A stretch of DNA of 64,000 nucleotides. Origin: Hymenobacter volaticus. Lineage in GTDB: Bacteria > Bacteroidota > Bacteroidia > Cytophagales > Hymenobacteraceae. Positions 25,944 through 34,401 of this stretch are shown in pieces. Positions within the stretch are counted from its first letter, which is position 1. Every line of letters starts with the position of its first letter. The stretch covers positions 3,325,501 to 3,389,500 of the forward strand of contig NZ_CP095061.1 of NCBI RefSeq assembly GCF_022921055.1, in the 5' to 3' direction. The notes below the pieces were generated by a model. It searched no databases. It was not told the origin of the DNA and was given only the letters and a program-made list of their open reading frames with translations. Position numbers and translations under genes: made by a program.

Positions 25944-25983
25944 CCTAATTACTTCCGCGGAACTGTCTCGCACCCTCCTGTTA
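25944..25983 (-). promoter_or_regulatory. Predicted promoter of the small unknown gene with shared box
   Basis: Minus strand TAACAGGAGGGT (25983-25972) shares 9 of 12 positions with the box, and 21 nt after the GAGGG core comes TAATTAGG (25951-25944). The spacing is two bases longer than at the susC genes and the leader would be only about 10 nt, so confidence is moderate. Confidence 0.4.
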
Positions 25984-26100
25984 AAAGGAAAAATTTTCCA
26001 AGAATTTCAATTCTAGAAAATGACGTTTTGAAGCAGTGTTGTCGAGTAGAACCATATCATTCTACCCTACTTGTGCAGGATTGACATTGCTACACTACCC

Positions 26101-26178
26101 GTCATGCTGAGCGCAGCTGAGGTTAGAATACTACTCTGGTGTCAGCACGCGAGATGCTTCGACTCCGCTCAGCATGAC
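26101..26178. repeat. GTCATGCTGAGC palindromic element, left arm shortened
   Basis: The left arm is only GTCATGCTGAGCGCAGC before the centre, while the right arm is complete (GCACGCGAGATGCTTCGACT then CCGCTCAGCATGAC). It lies in the 338-base gap between the small gene and rhaM. Past it, 26215-26250 contains AAACTAGTTTTCTAGCTTTAGC, similar to the segment that follows other copies. Confidence 0.8.
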
Positions 26179-26265
26179 GTTCCTGTGGATAGTTCTAACC
26201 GCTGCTGAGCTAAAGAAAAAAACTAGTTTTCTAGCTTTAGCTGGTTAGTGGTTAGCCGGCAGTTG

Positions 26266-26580
26266 TTAGTCCATGTGGAACACTCGCTGCAAGGGTTTTG
26301 CCACAGGAGAATTGTCGGGGTTGGTATCCATCAAATCGGCCATGTAATCCCACCAGCGTTTCATGATGGGTAGACCTGGCAATTGGTCGGCGGTGTGGTC
26401 GGGGGTGCGCTTTTGCACGGCGAACAGGGTGCCGCTTTCCGGAGCGAGGTAGATGGAATAATCTCGAATACCAGCTTTTTCCAACGCCTCCGACAGTTCC
26501 GGCCAGATTTCATCGTGCCGCCGTTGGTATTCGGCCACGTTGCCGGGTTTGAGTTGCATGGTAAAGGCTATTTCTTCCAT
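26266..26580 (-). CDS. rhaM: L-rhamnose mutarotase
   Basis: Small dimeric epimerase (104 aa) that interconverts alpha and beta L-rhamnose so that the isomerase receives the right anomer. It aligns along its whole length with E. coli RhaM/YiiL. Visible family features are EYQRRHDEIWPEL with the catalytic His at residue 22, RDYSIYLAPESGTLFAV, WWDYMADLMDTNPDNSPV and the C-terminal LQRVFHMD. The gene stands 205 bases after GH106 on the same strand with a palindromic repeat between them, so it may be at the end of the GH operon or expressed alone. Confidence 0.95.
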   Translation of the reverse strand: MEEIAFTMQLKPGNVAEYQRRHDEIWPELSEALEKAGIRDYSIYLAPESGTLFAVQKRTPDHTADQLPGLPIMKRWWDYMADLMDTNPDNSPVAKPLQRVFHMD

Positions 26581-26668
26581 ATGGTTGTGTGAGAATTAGT
26601 GGACGGAGTTTTCGGTAGAGAAAGCATAGAATTCTTAGGAAAGCTACTCTTTAGCAATTCCTAAGCCC

Positions 26669-26762
26669 GTCATGCTGAGCTTGCCGAAGCATCTCGCGTG
26701 CTGACGTTGTGATACTACTCTGGTATCAGCACGCGAGATGCTTCGACTCCGCTCAGCATGAC
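26669..26762. repeat. GTCATGCTGAGC palindromic element, mixed arms
   Basis: Left arm of the short type (CTGAGCTTGCCGAAGCATCT) and right arm of the long type (AGATGCTTCGACTCCGCTCA then GCATGAC). The element fills the gap between GH106 and rhaM. Confidence 0.88.
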
Positions 26763-26784
26763 GGGCTTGAGAATAAGCGGTGAA

Positions 26785-29655
26785 TTATCCATCACTGCAC
26801 TTTCGGGGCTGCGTGGCGGAGGCTGTGGGCGTTAGAGTTACGGGGCCTAGCAGGCCTGATTCCTGTGGCGTCCATTTTTCGGCGGTGAACAGACCTTCGG
26901 GGTTGCGGTTTTCCTTGAGCCGGGCGGCTACGTTTACGTTATAGAATTTCTTGTACTCGACGTGGTTCTTGTCCATGTCGATGATGCGGTTAGCCATGCC
27001 GTTGCTAACCGTGACGGTCAGGTTATTGGTGGCTTGCAGTTGCTCTTTCGGCACGTACACCTGGTAGACTGGCCCGATGAGCGTGCCGAGCTCTTTGCCG
27101 TTGAGTTGCACGCGGGCACTCTGCGCCACGCGGCCAAGGTCGAGCAGCCAGCCGCTGCCGCTGCCTTGTGGCGCGGGGAACGACGTGGTATAGGTAGCCG
27201 TGCCCGAGAACTTCTGGCCCGCTTCCCCGGCCATGGTGGTCCAGGAGTCCAGCTTCTGCGTTTGTAACGGCGCCGGCAGCGTCGGTCCACCCGATACGAA
27301 GGCAACTTTCCAGGTGCCGTTGATGGGCTGCGGGGCACCGGCTGGCTTCACGTAGGCGTAAGCCGGGCCGGTGGTGCCGGCTTCGTTGGTTTCCAGGATG
27401 CACGATTCGCCAGGAGCCAACTGTACATACACTTCCGGCATTCCCTCCGCAGCGGTCCGCGTAGAGGCCATACCGAGCTTTTCGGTCATGGGGTTGTAGA
27501 GGGCTACTGATTTGGCGGCGGTTTGCAGCGGCAACCAACCGTCGATGGCTTTGTCGCTCCAATTGGCTACGAAGTAGTAGTGTCCTTTGGCGTGGCGGCG
27601 GCGCTCGAATTGCAAGCCCGTATCCACCATTTTTTCGCGCTTCACCCCTGCTTGCGTCAGCAGCTGGTCCACGTCTTTACCAATTAAGATGCGGCCTTTG
27701 CCCACTTGTGCCTGCTGTACGTCGGCTTGCTTGCCGGGGGCCAGCTTGATTTGGGCCAGCAGCTTGCGAAACGCGCTGCGGCGGCTGTCGAGGCTGCCGA
27801 GGCCGGGCACGTCGGCGGGCAGTTGGTCTTCCATCACGATGGTGGCACCGCCTTGCGCCAGCTTCATGAGTTGCTGTAGAGTAGGCAGCGGCATCAGGCT
27901 GGCGTTGGGGACCAGAACGGTGCGGTAGGTAGCGCCGCCGGTTTGCAGCGTGCTACCCACACCTTTCACATCTAGCAATTGCTTGTCGGAAATGTAGTCG
28001 AAGCCATAGCCGCGCTTGAGGAGAGTGGCGCTGGTTTCTTCAATGGGCATGCCTTTGAAGCCGTGGTCGATGCCGTCGAAATGCTGCAAGAGCACCTTGC
28101 CGGGCCGCACGTAAGCATCGTACATGGGCAAGTACACCAGCACATCGTTGGCTGGCCTACCGGCTTGCATAAACGACTGGCAGTGCGCTACGTACTTGTT
28201 GAGTTGGCCGAAATCGGGCCAGAACGAGTTGTTGGGGTTGAAATGCACAGCCGCGTAGAAAATCCAGCCGGGCCACGCGGCGGCTTGCGGCGAGTAATTG
28301 GTGCCGTGGTAGAACGTGTGGTTGACACCGCCGAGCAGCATCCGGTCCAAGGCCTTTTTTGCGTCGCTCAGCTTGGTCAGGAAATGCTCGTTTTCCCACG
28401 TGGCTGTCTCTGCCGAGGTGAGCGGCTTGCCCGTTACGTGCGCCGCCGAAGAAGCAAATTTGATGCGCACCAAGTCTTGGCCTTCCGTCTCGGGAATGTC
28501 GGTGGCGGCGTATAAATCCAGGATGTTAGCCGGCGAACCGTGGGCTTGATTGCGGATCAACGCATCATGCGTTTTCGCCCACGTGGCCCACGTCTTGGTG
28601 TAGTTTTCGAGCAGCAGTTCGGAAATGGTTTCCCGGTAGTCTGAGAGCACGCGCTTGTTTTCGTCCTCGGACGCCTTGCCAAACAACGCCGGCAAGTGCT
28701 GGCGTAAATCATAGGCGTGGCGCTTCTGAAACTCGGCAAACAGCTGCGGCGTCCAGTTGCTCTCGCCTTGGGCGTCGTCTACCTCATAGGAGTCGTTGAA
28801 AAACGCCCGGATGGGTTTCACGTCGCGGCCTTTGAAGGCCTGGTCGAAATAACGTAGGTAGTTGTCGGTGGCGGTTTTCGAAAAGTGGTCGATAACGTCG
28901 CCTTCCCCACCAGGACCAGCGCGCTCCACCATCTTGCCATGCCAGCCTTGGAACACGCCGTAAAGCGTCCAGTTACCGGCCGGGGCAGTCCAGTTCAGTT
29001 TGCCATCGGAGGCTACTTTGCTGGTTAGGTCTAGCGTCTGGCCCTTATCGGAGTACGCCATCAGAGCCTGCAACGGCAGCGGCTTCTCGAAGCGCACCTG
29101 GTCGAAGGCGCGGAGCTGCAAATCCGGGTTCTTGGTAATCGGTTCTACTAGCTGCTTGATGTCAACCCGCGGACCGATAACGCGCAGGATGGGCTGCTGC
29201 ACGAAGCGCACCGGCTCCTTCAGCTGCTCGCCGCCTTTGAGCGAGTAGGTTTGCGAGGCCACGTATTTGCAGGCGTCTTCCTGCGTCACCCACGGCCCGC
29301 CGAACGGCCAGCCGGAAGCCTGCGCCATGTCCACGCCCATGCCTAACCGACCGGCTTCCGTGAGCGTGTGCGTGAGCATGTCCATCCACTTCGGCTCTAG
29401 GAAGTTGATGAACTGATTTTCGGCGCCCTTCACCCCGTAGATCGTGGTGATTTCCACCCCGCCCAACCCGGCCTGCTGGTACTGCGTGAGCAGGTGCGTC
29501 AAGTCCTCTTTGTTGACGGCGCTACCTTCCCACCACCAGCGCGTCCAGGGCTTGGTTTGCTGCGTGATTTCCGGCCATTTCGGGCCCTGAGCCTGGGCAG
29601 AGCTTTGGGTTAGCGCAGCGGCGAAAAGCAAGGAAAGAGCGAGTGGTGTTTTCAT
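26785..29655 (-). CDS. Alpha-L-rhamnosidase, GH106 family
   Basis: Exo-acting alpha-L-rhamnosidase of 956 aa with signal peptide MKTPLALSLLFAAALTQSSA. The N-terminal TIM-barrel region has the family hallmark PWTRWWWEGSAVNKEDL, then GLGGVEITTIYG and DMAQASGWPFGG. The middle has HTFYHGTNYSP, and C-terminal beta-sandwich regions carry LLDLGRVAQSARVQLNGKE. The length and layout match GH106. It should release rhamnose from RG-I or RG-II fragments in the periplasm, feeding RhaT. It lies downstream of the first GH105 gene (336 bases, containing a repeat) and upstream of rhaM. Confidence 0.9.
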   Translation of the reverse strand: MKTPLALSLLFAAALTQSSAQAQGPKWPEITQQTKPWTRWWWEGSAVNKEDLTHLLTQYQQAGLGGVEITTIYGVKGAENQFINFLEPKWMDMLTHTLTEAGRLGMGVDMAQASGWPFGGPWVTQEDACKYVASQTYSLKGGEQLKEPVRFVQQPILRVIGPRVDIKQLVEPITKNPDLQLRAFDQVRFEKPLPLQALMAYSDKGQTLDLTSKVASDGKLNWTAPAGNWTLYGVFQGWHGKMVERAGPGGEGDVIDHFSKTATDNYLRYFDQAFKGRDVKPIRAFFNDSYEVDDAQGESNWTPQLFAEFQKRHAYDLRQHLPALFGKASEDENKRVLSDYRETISELLLENYTKTWATWAKTHDALIRNQAHGSPANILDLYAATDIPETEGQDLVRIKFASSAAHVTGKPLTSAETATWENEHFLTKLSDAKKALDRMLLGGVNHTFYHGTNYSPQAAAWPGWIFYAAVHFNPNNSFWPDFGQLNKYVAHCQSFMQAGRPANDVLVYLPMYDAYVRPGKVLLQHFDGIDHGFKGMPIEETSATLLKRGYGFDYISDKQLLDVKGVGSTLQTGGATYRTVLVPNASLMPLPTLQQLMKLAQGGATIVMEDQLPADVPGLGSLDSRRSAFRKLLAQIKLAPGKQADVQQAQVGKGRILIGKDVDQLLTQAGVKREKMVDTGLQFERRRHAKGHYYFVANWSDKAIDGWLPLQTAAKSVALYNPMTEKLGMASTRTAAEGMPEVYVQLAPGESCILETNEAGTTGPAYAYVKPAGAPQPINGTWKVAFVSGGPTLPAPLQTQKLDSWTTMAGEAGQKFSGTATYTTSFPAPQGSGSGWLLDLGRVAQSARVQLNGKELGTLIGPVYQVYVPKEQLQATNNLTVTVSNGMANRIIDMDKNHVEYKKFYNVNVAARLKENRNPEGLFTAEKWTPQESGLLGPVTLTPTASATQPRKCSDG

Positions 29656-29778
29656 AAGTCAGAAAGACGAGGAATTCATTGCTTTGCAACGAGGGCTAGA
29701 GGCTAGAAGGCAACTAGATCCCCTAAAATGAGGAGGCTTGGGATAGTGACTGCTCGTTGCTCATGTTGTCAAACTATC

Positions 29779-29872
29779 CGTCATGCTGAGCTTGCCGAAG
29801 CATCTCGCGTGCTGACACCAGAGTAGTGTTCCAACCTCAGCACGCGAGATGCTTCGGCAAGCTCAGCATGAC
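29779..29872. repeat. GTCATGCTGAGC palindromic element, both arms short type
   Basis: Left arm GTCATGCTGAGCTTGCCGAA and right arm TTCGGCAAGCTCAGCATGAC are exact reverse complements, and the pairing continues inward through GCATCTCGCGTGCTGA. This is the cleanest copy of the short-arm type in the window. It is in the 332-base spacer between GH105 and GH106. Confidence 0.9.
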
Positions 29873-29923
29873 GTTCCTGTAGATTGTTTTGGCGTTAATC
29901 AATTACCTCTATTCTCCTCATCT

Positions 29924-29962
29924 GAGAGGAACGAGTCTTCTAGCTCTATCTTCATTCACTCA
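29924..29962. repeat. Short CTCATCTGAG element after palindromic repeat
   Basis: CTCCTCATCTGAGAGGAACG then AGTCTTCTAGC, located 25-60 bases past the GH105 stop. Related segments are found at 35911-35945 and 37966-38005, each also between a palindromic repeat and the stop of a leftward gene. The CCTCATCTGAGG core can fold into a small hairpin. Confidence 0.5.
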
Positions 29963-29987
29963 GTTACAGCTTCATTTAGCTGTAGTC

Positions 29988-31151
29988 TTACTTCATCTTG
30001 TATATCTCCGTGCCAGCTAGCAGGAAGCAGCCGGTGCCGTAGTCTTCGAAGTCGGGTTTGCTGGTGTAGCTGACGGGTTGGCCGTCTTTGGGCTCTTTGC
30101 CGGTGCCTTGCACGTAGCCGAGGAAGCCATTGGGGTGCACACATTCTTTGGCCATGGCGGTCCAGGCTTTGGCAATGATGGGCTGGTATTGCTTAGCGTC
30201 GAGCAGGCCATGGTTGAGGCCCCACGCCATGCCGTAAATGAAGAGGGCGGTGCCGGTTAGCTCTTTGCCGCCGTAGTTAGTTGGGTCGTGGAGGCTGACG
30301 TTCCAGTAGCCGTCGGGGCGTTGCAGAGCCGGCAGGGCCTTCATCATGCTGAGGTACATCTGCTCATATTCGGCGCGGTGCGGGGCGTCTTTGGGCATGA
30401 TGTCGAGCACACGGACCAAGGCGGCTACCACCCACCCATTGCCGCGGCTCCAGTAGCAATCCTCGCCGTTGGGCTCTTTGTAGGGCGGCACGAAGTCTTT
30501 GTCGCGCCACCACAACTGGTCTTGCGGATTGTAGAGGCCGTTGCCGCCGTGCACGGTTTTCGAGTAGTTATAGATGCGGTACATCTTCTCATAGTAGGCT
30601 GTATCCTTGTAGAGCACCCCGAGGCGGGCGTACACAGGCATGGCCATTTGCAGGGCGTCAATCCAGTTCCAATCGTCGACTTTGGGGGTCTGCACCATGT
30701 TGTCGATGCTGGCCTTGATGTCGCGGATGCGCTCCGGCTTGGGGTCGATGTTGTAGAGGTCGATGTACGTTTGGCCGCAGGCTTGGTTGTCGGCGTTGCG
30801 GTCGGTGATGCCGTTGCGGATGCCCCACTGGTGCTTGGTGCCCCAATCGACGGCGTAATCGTAATAACGCTGCTGCTTATCAATGCCGTAAAGCGCCATT
30901 AGGCCTTCGTAGTACACGGCACGGGTCCAGATGTGGCTCGGGCGGAGCTTGTTGGTCATGATGTCTTTGCCCGGATCGGGCCAGAGCTTCATGAAGTAGT
31001 CGTTGGTTTGCCGCATGGTTTTCAGCACCGCTTTCTTGTTCGGCATCTTCTGCCCCGAGACGCTCACCGAGGACGCAATCAGCACCCCTACCAACAAGGT
31101 TTTCCAGCTCAGGAAATAGTTTTTCAAAACACTCGATTTCACTTTTAGCAT
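29988..31151 (-). CDS. Unsaturated rhamnogalacturonyl hydrolase, GH105 (copy 1)
   Basis: GH105 (alpha/alpha)6-barrel enzyme of 387 aa that removes the unsaturated galacturonyl residue created by PL11 from the non-reducing end of RG-I oligosaccharides. It has a signal or anchor segment (TLLVGVLIASSVSVSG). The likely catalytic Asp is in WNWIDALQM near residue 164, with aromatic binding segments DQLWWRDKDFVPP and SRGNGWVVAAL. It lies on the same strand as GH2 and GH106 but has its own predicted box promoter (31206-31242), which would start the GH105-GH106 part of the block. It differs markedly from the second GH105 at 34402, suggesting a different aglycone preference. Confidence 0.9.
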   Translation of the reverse strand: MLKVKSSVLKNYFLSWKTLLVGVLIASSVSVSGQKMPNKKAVLKTMRQTNDYFMKLWPDPGKDIMTNKLRPSHIWTRAVYYEGLMALYGIDKQQRYYDYAVDWGTKHQWGIRNGITDRNADNQACGQTYIDLYNIDPKPERIRDIKASIDNMVQTPKVDDWNWIDALQMAMPVYARLGVLYKDTAYYEKMYRIYNYSKTVHGGNGLYNPQDQLWWRDKDFVPPYKEPNGEDCYWSRGNGWVVAALVRVLDIMPKDAPHRAEYEQMYLSMMKALPALQRPDGYWNVSLHDPTNYGGKELTGTALFIYGMAWGLNHGLLDAKQYQPIIAKAWTAMAKECVHPNGFLGYVQGTGKEPKDGQPVSYTSKPDFEDYGTGCFLLAGTEIYKMK

Positions 31152-31205
31152 TGTTGAATGGGCTTGTGTAGCTGCTGCTTAGTGGTGGGTAGCGAAGAAC
31201 AAGTT

Positions 31206-31242
31206 CAAGAAGGTGAATCTGCCCGCGCTAGCCCTCCTGTAC
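31206..31242 (-). promoter_or_regulatory. Shared box upstream of GH105 copy 1
   Basis: Minus strand GTACAGGAGGGC (31242-31231) matches the shared box in 10 of 12 positions, 80-91 bases from the ATG as at the susC genes. The -7 match 19 nt after the core is poor (CTTCTTGA, 31212-31205), but a very similar TTCTTG stands at the same distance before the deacetylase gene. Confidence 0.5.
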
Positions 31243-31264
31243 TCTTCCGTTACCTCACCCCCAC

Positions 31265-31320
31265 CCTCCGGGAGAGGGGTGCCAGACGCAGGATGTTTTA
31301 GAACACCCCTCTCCCGGAGG
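31265..31320. repeat. GC-rich inverted repeat downstream of GH2
   Basis: Perfect 17-bp arms CCTCCGGGAGAGGGGTG (31265-31281) and CACCCCTCTCCCGGAGG (31304-31320), flanked outside by CACCCCCAC and GGGGGTGGGG. It is unrelated to the GTCATGCTGAGC family and occurs once here. It lies just past the GH2 stop and may terminate or protect that transcript; similar sequences are common dispersed elements in other genomes. Confidence 0.65.
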
Positions 31321-31355
31321 ATGCTGCGCATCAAGCAGCGGGGCCGGGGGTGGGG

Positions 31356-34223
31356 TTAAAATAGCTCGTCTTTGGCTGGGGCCTTGTAGGGCTGGGGGGT
31401 GGCGTTGGATTTGGGGAGGCCGAAGAAGAAGTACAGGGTGCGTTTTGAGGGGCCGCTGACATGGTTTAGCTCGCTGTTGGGACCAAGGTTTTTGGTGTTG
31501 GCGTCGATGTTGAGGGCCAGCTTGGTGCCGAGCGGCGGGATGGTTTCCAGGAACGAAAGGTTGCCGACGGGCAGCGACGGGTAGGGCTTCACGCCAGACA
31601 AGCCGTAGAAATCGAAGAGGCGCACAAACAACCCTTTGTTGGGGCTGGCGACCAAGAACTTGCCTTCCACGGTGTTCATTTCCATCCAAGTGATGTCGGC
31701 GAAGTAGCCTTTGAACTCGGGGTAAATCCAGGGAGCGGCGCCGGTTTGGGTGTTGTTGTAGGCGTTTTCCCACACACTTTCGCCCACGCCCTGCATGCGG
31801 TTTTTCCAGACGCGGTACGGGCCTTTGCCGAGCCACTTGGCGCCGAGCACGTAATTTTCGGGGTAGGTGAAGCTGATGCCGGTGAAGGGCAGGTCACCGT
31901 TCACGGCGTACTCGTAGTCCAGGCGCAGCCAGCCGTTGCCGTCCATCTTCCAGCGTACCGATTTTAGGTCGCCTTGGTAGCTCATTTCCACCACCTCGCC
32001 GTCGAGCTCAGTACGGCGCTTCAGGCCGGTGAAGGTGGCATTGCCGCTTACCAACACAGGGCCTTTGCCGAAGCTGAGCTTGTCGCCGCTGTTGCCTTTT
32101 ACATCCTGGATTTCGCCTGTTTTCTTGTTGAAGCTAACCGTAATGCCGGCGGCTTGCAGCGTGAGGGTGCTGTCGGTTTCGGTGGCGGCTACGGCCGGTT
32201 GCTTTTCCGTGCCGGGCAGGATGTTGCGGAGCAAGCGGGTGTTGTCGCCGGTTTTCCAGCTCCATTTGTACACCAGGTTTTTCTGCGGGTCGAAGGCCGA
32301 GAGCACCAAAGCGTCATAGTCCTGCCAGTTTTTGGGCAACTTGAGTTTCAACTCACCCCGGTCTAATGGCGCTACTTTCGGCGAGGTGGCGCGGCTTTTT
32401 TGGAGGGTGGTTGAGCCGGTGAAAACTTCGCCGGGCTGGCGGTAGTTCACCAGTTCCCACTGGAAAAAGCACTCGTTGAGGTTGTTGTAGTGGTAGCGGT
32501 TTTCCACCGGAATCGTGCCCTTAAACTTGGCGGGCAGCTCCTTCATGTCAATCTTGATGGGCGAGAAGATTTCCCGCAGGGCGTAGAAACTGCCCTCTTT
32601 CTCGCGGTGCGGACCTACCACGCCGTCGGGCGCATTCACGCCGTTCACGTCGATGATGTTATTCTGATCGGTGCGCACAATGCCTTCATCCACCAAGGCC
32701 CACAGGAAGCCACCGCCGGAGCGTTGCGACTTCCAGTGCAGGTCCCAAAAGTCGGCCAAACCCACGGCGGCCCCGCCGTCGTCCTGCGCGTGCAGGAACT
32801 CTGTGGGCATGTAAATCAAGGAGTCGGCGAGGATTTTTTGGGTGCTGTAGTAGTTCTCGTAGTGGTTGCAGTCGATGCCGTTAAAGGCGTTGCCGGGGCG
32901 GTGGTGGGCATGGATGACGGGGCGGTTCGAGAGGTCGTAGCGGCCGTAGTCGTCGTCCAGCTCCTTGTTGGTGCCGCCTTCGTTGCCGTTGCTCCAGAAG
33001 ATGATGCTCGGGTGGTTGACGTCTTTTATCACCATCTCGCGCACCAGCTTCTCCCCTACTTTGGTGCCGTAGGCCTTTTGCCAGCCAGCCAATTCATCGA
33101 GCACGTAGAGGCCAAGCGAGTCGCAGAGGTCCAGAAACTTAGCATCGGGCGGGTAGTGCGACATGCGCACGGCATTCATGTTCATTTCCTTGATGAGCTT
33201 CACGTCCATCAAGTGAATCGAGTCGTTGAGGGTACGGGCCGTTTCGGGCCACCAGCTGTGGCGGTTGATGCCCTTCATCTTCACCTGCGTGCCGTTCACG
33301 TAGATGCCCTTACCGCGCCGAATTTCGATGGTGCGGAACCCAAACTTCTCGGTGGTTTGGTAGAGCGTCTGGCCGCCCGCTTCCAGCCGGATGTTGGTGC
33401 GGTACATGTTCGGCTTCTCGGAGTTCCAAAGCAGCGGCTTGCTCACCGTGGTGCTGAGCTTCACCAGCGTATCGTTGGCAGCAGCGCGGCCTAGGGCGGT
33501 GCCCACCACCTTGCCTTGGGCGTCCAGAATATCAGCCTTCACGTCGGTGGCTTGGCGCAAACCTTTGAGGGCGACATTGACGGCAAACGAGCCGTCGGCG
33601 CGGGCATTGATGGCGGTGTGCGGGATGAACTGCTTGGGATACGCCTCTAGATACACCGGCCGGAAAATACCGCCAAACACCCAATAGTCGGCGAGGCGCT
33701 CGGCGTTGTTCACGGTCGGTTCCGCCGACATCTTGCTGACGGTTATTTCCAGTAGGTTGTCTTGGTCGTACTTCAGCTTGTCGGTGAGGTCGTACTTGAA
33801 GCGGTAGAACGCGCCCTGGTGAATGGGGCCGGCTAGCTGGCCGTTCACCTTCACTTCAGTGTCGGTCATCGACCCCTCAAACACGATATACACCTGCTGG
33901 TCACGCCAGGCAGCGGGCACCTTGAATTGGTGCTTGTACTGGCCTTTCTCGTCGGCGAAGCGGAAGTTCTTGCCGTAGGTTTTGTAGTCGCGGCCGTAGT
34001 TGTAGCTGCCAAAACCCTGCTGCTCCCAACTCGAAGGCACCTGAATGGTGGTCCAGGCGCCGCTGCGGCGGCCGCCGGTGCAGTAGAAATCCCAGGTTTT
34101 CGTATGGATGTTGTCGGTGCCGGAAAGGTATTGCACCTGCTTGCGAGCTGACGTTTGCGCTACCGCATCACCACCCCAAAACAACGCCGCACAAACCAGC
34201 CAAGACAGTAAATTGGTCTTCAT
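31356..34223 (-). CDS. Glycoside hydrolase family 2 (probable beta-galactosidase)
   Basis: GH2 enzyme of 955 aa from ATG 34223, chosen because it gives a proper signal peptide (MKTNLLSWLVCAALFWGGDA); the frame opens 17 codons earlier. Sugar-binding, Ig-like and TIM-barrel domains are present in order. The acid/base Glu is in FWSNGNEGG near residue 413, and the nucleophile Glu is in MPTEFLH near 473. A C-terminal beta-galactosidase-type small-chain domain completes it. In an RG-I locus the likely role is removal of beta-galactose side chains, though other GH2 activities such as beta-glucuronidase or unsaturated-glycan activity cannot be excluded. It starts after a terminator that closes the second GH105 gene. 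Confidence 0.88.
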   Translation of the reverse strand: MKTNLLSWLVCAALFWGGDAVAQTSARKQVQYLSGTDNIHTKTWDFYCTGGRRSGAWTTIQVPSSWEQQGFGSYNYGRDYKTYGKNFRFADEKGQYKHQFKVPAAWRDQQVYIVFEGSMTDTEVKVNGQLAGPIHQGAFYRFKYDLTDKLKYDQDNLLEITVSKMSAEPTVNNAERLADYWVFGGIFRPVYLEAYPKQFIPHTAINARADGSFAVNVALKGLRQATDVKADILDAQGKVVGTALGRAAANDTLVKLSTTVSKPLLWNSEKPNMYRTNIRLEAGGQTLYQTTEKFGFRTIEIRRGKGIYVNGTQVKMKGINRHSWWPETARTLNDSIHLMDVKLIKEMNMNAVRMSHYPPDAKFLDLCDSLGLYVLDELAGWQKAYGTKVGEKLVREMVIKDVNHPSIIFWSNGNEGGTNKELDDDYGRYDLSNRPVIHAHHRPGNAFNGIDCNHYENYYSTQKILADSLIYMPTEFLHAQDDGGAAVGLADFWDLHWKSQRSGGGFLWALVDEGIVRTDQNNIIDVNGVNAPDGVVGPHREKEGSFYALREIFSPIKIDMKELPAKFKGTIPVENRYHYNNLNECFFQWELVNYRQPGEVFTGSTTLQKSRATSPKVAPLDRGELKLKLPKNWQDYDALVLSAFDPQKNLVYKWSWKTGDNTRLLRNILPGTEKQPAVAATETDSTLTLQAAGITVSFNKKTGEIQDVKGNSGDKLSFGKGPVLVSGNATFTGLKRRTELDGEVVEMSYQGDLKSVRWKMDGNGWLRLDYEYAVNGDLPFTGISFTYPENYVLGAKWLGKGPYRVWKNRMQGVGESVWENAYNNTQTGAAPWIYPEFKGYFADITWMEMNTVEGKFLVASPNKGLFVRLFDFYGLSGVKPYPSLPVGNLSFLETIPPLGTKLALNIDANTKNLGPNSELNHVSGPSKRTLYFFFGLPKSNATPQPYKAPAKDELF

Positions 34224-34340
34224 AGAAGAGGATTCAAGGAAGTCGAGGAGTTCATTATCGTCCCAACTTACCATGGAATTTTTCTATCAGTAACCTGTAG
34301 TATCCTGGTTTCTGGTAGCTAAGATGATGACGTGTACCAC

Positions 34341-34387
34341 AAAAAAAGCGGGGTGCCAGAAGAAAGCTAGTTCCTCTGGCACCCCGC
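34341..34387 (-). terminator. Rho-independent terminator after GH105 copy 2
   Basis: Stem GCGGGGTGCCAGA (34348-34360) with TCTGGCACCCCGC (34375-34387), followed on the minus strand by seven T (34347-34341). It begins 15 bases past the GH105 stop and so separates this gene from GH2. Confidence 0.92.
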
Positions 34388-34401
34388 CTCTACCGCGTAA
34401 C

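Noticed and set aside
32490..33494. Rightward open frame of 334 codons opposite the GH2 gene
   Set aside because: Same reason: antisense shadow of an intact GH2 with catalytic motifs on the minus strand.
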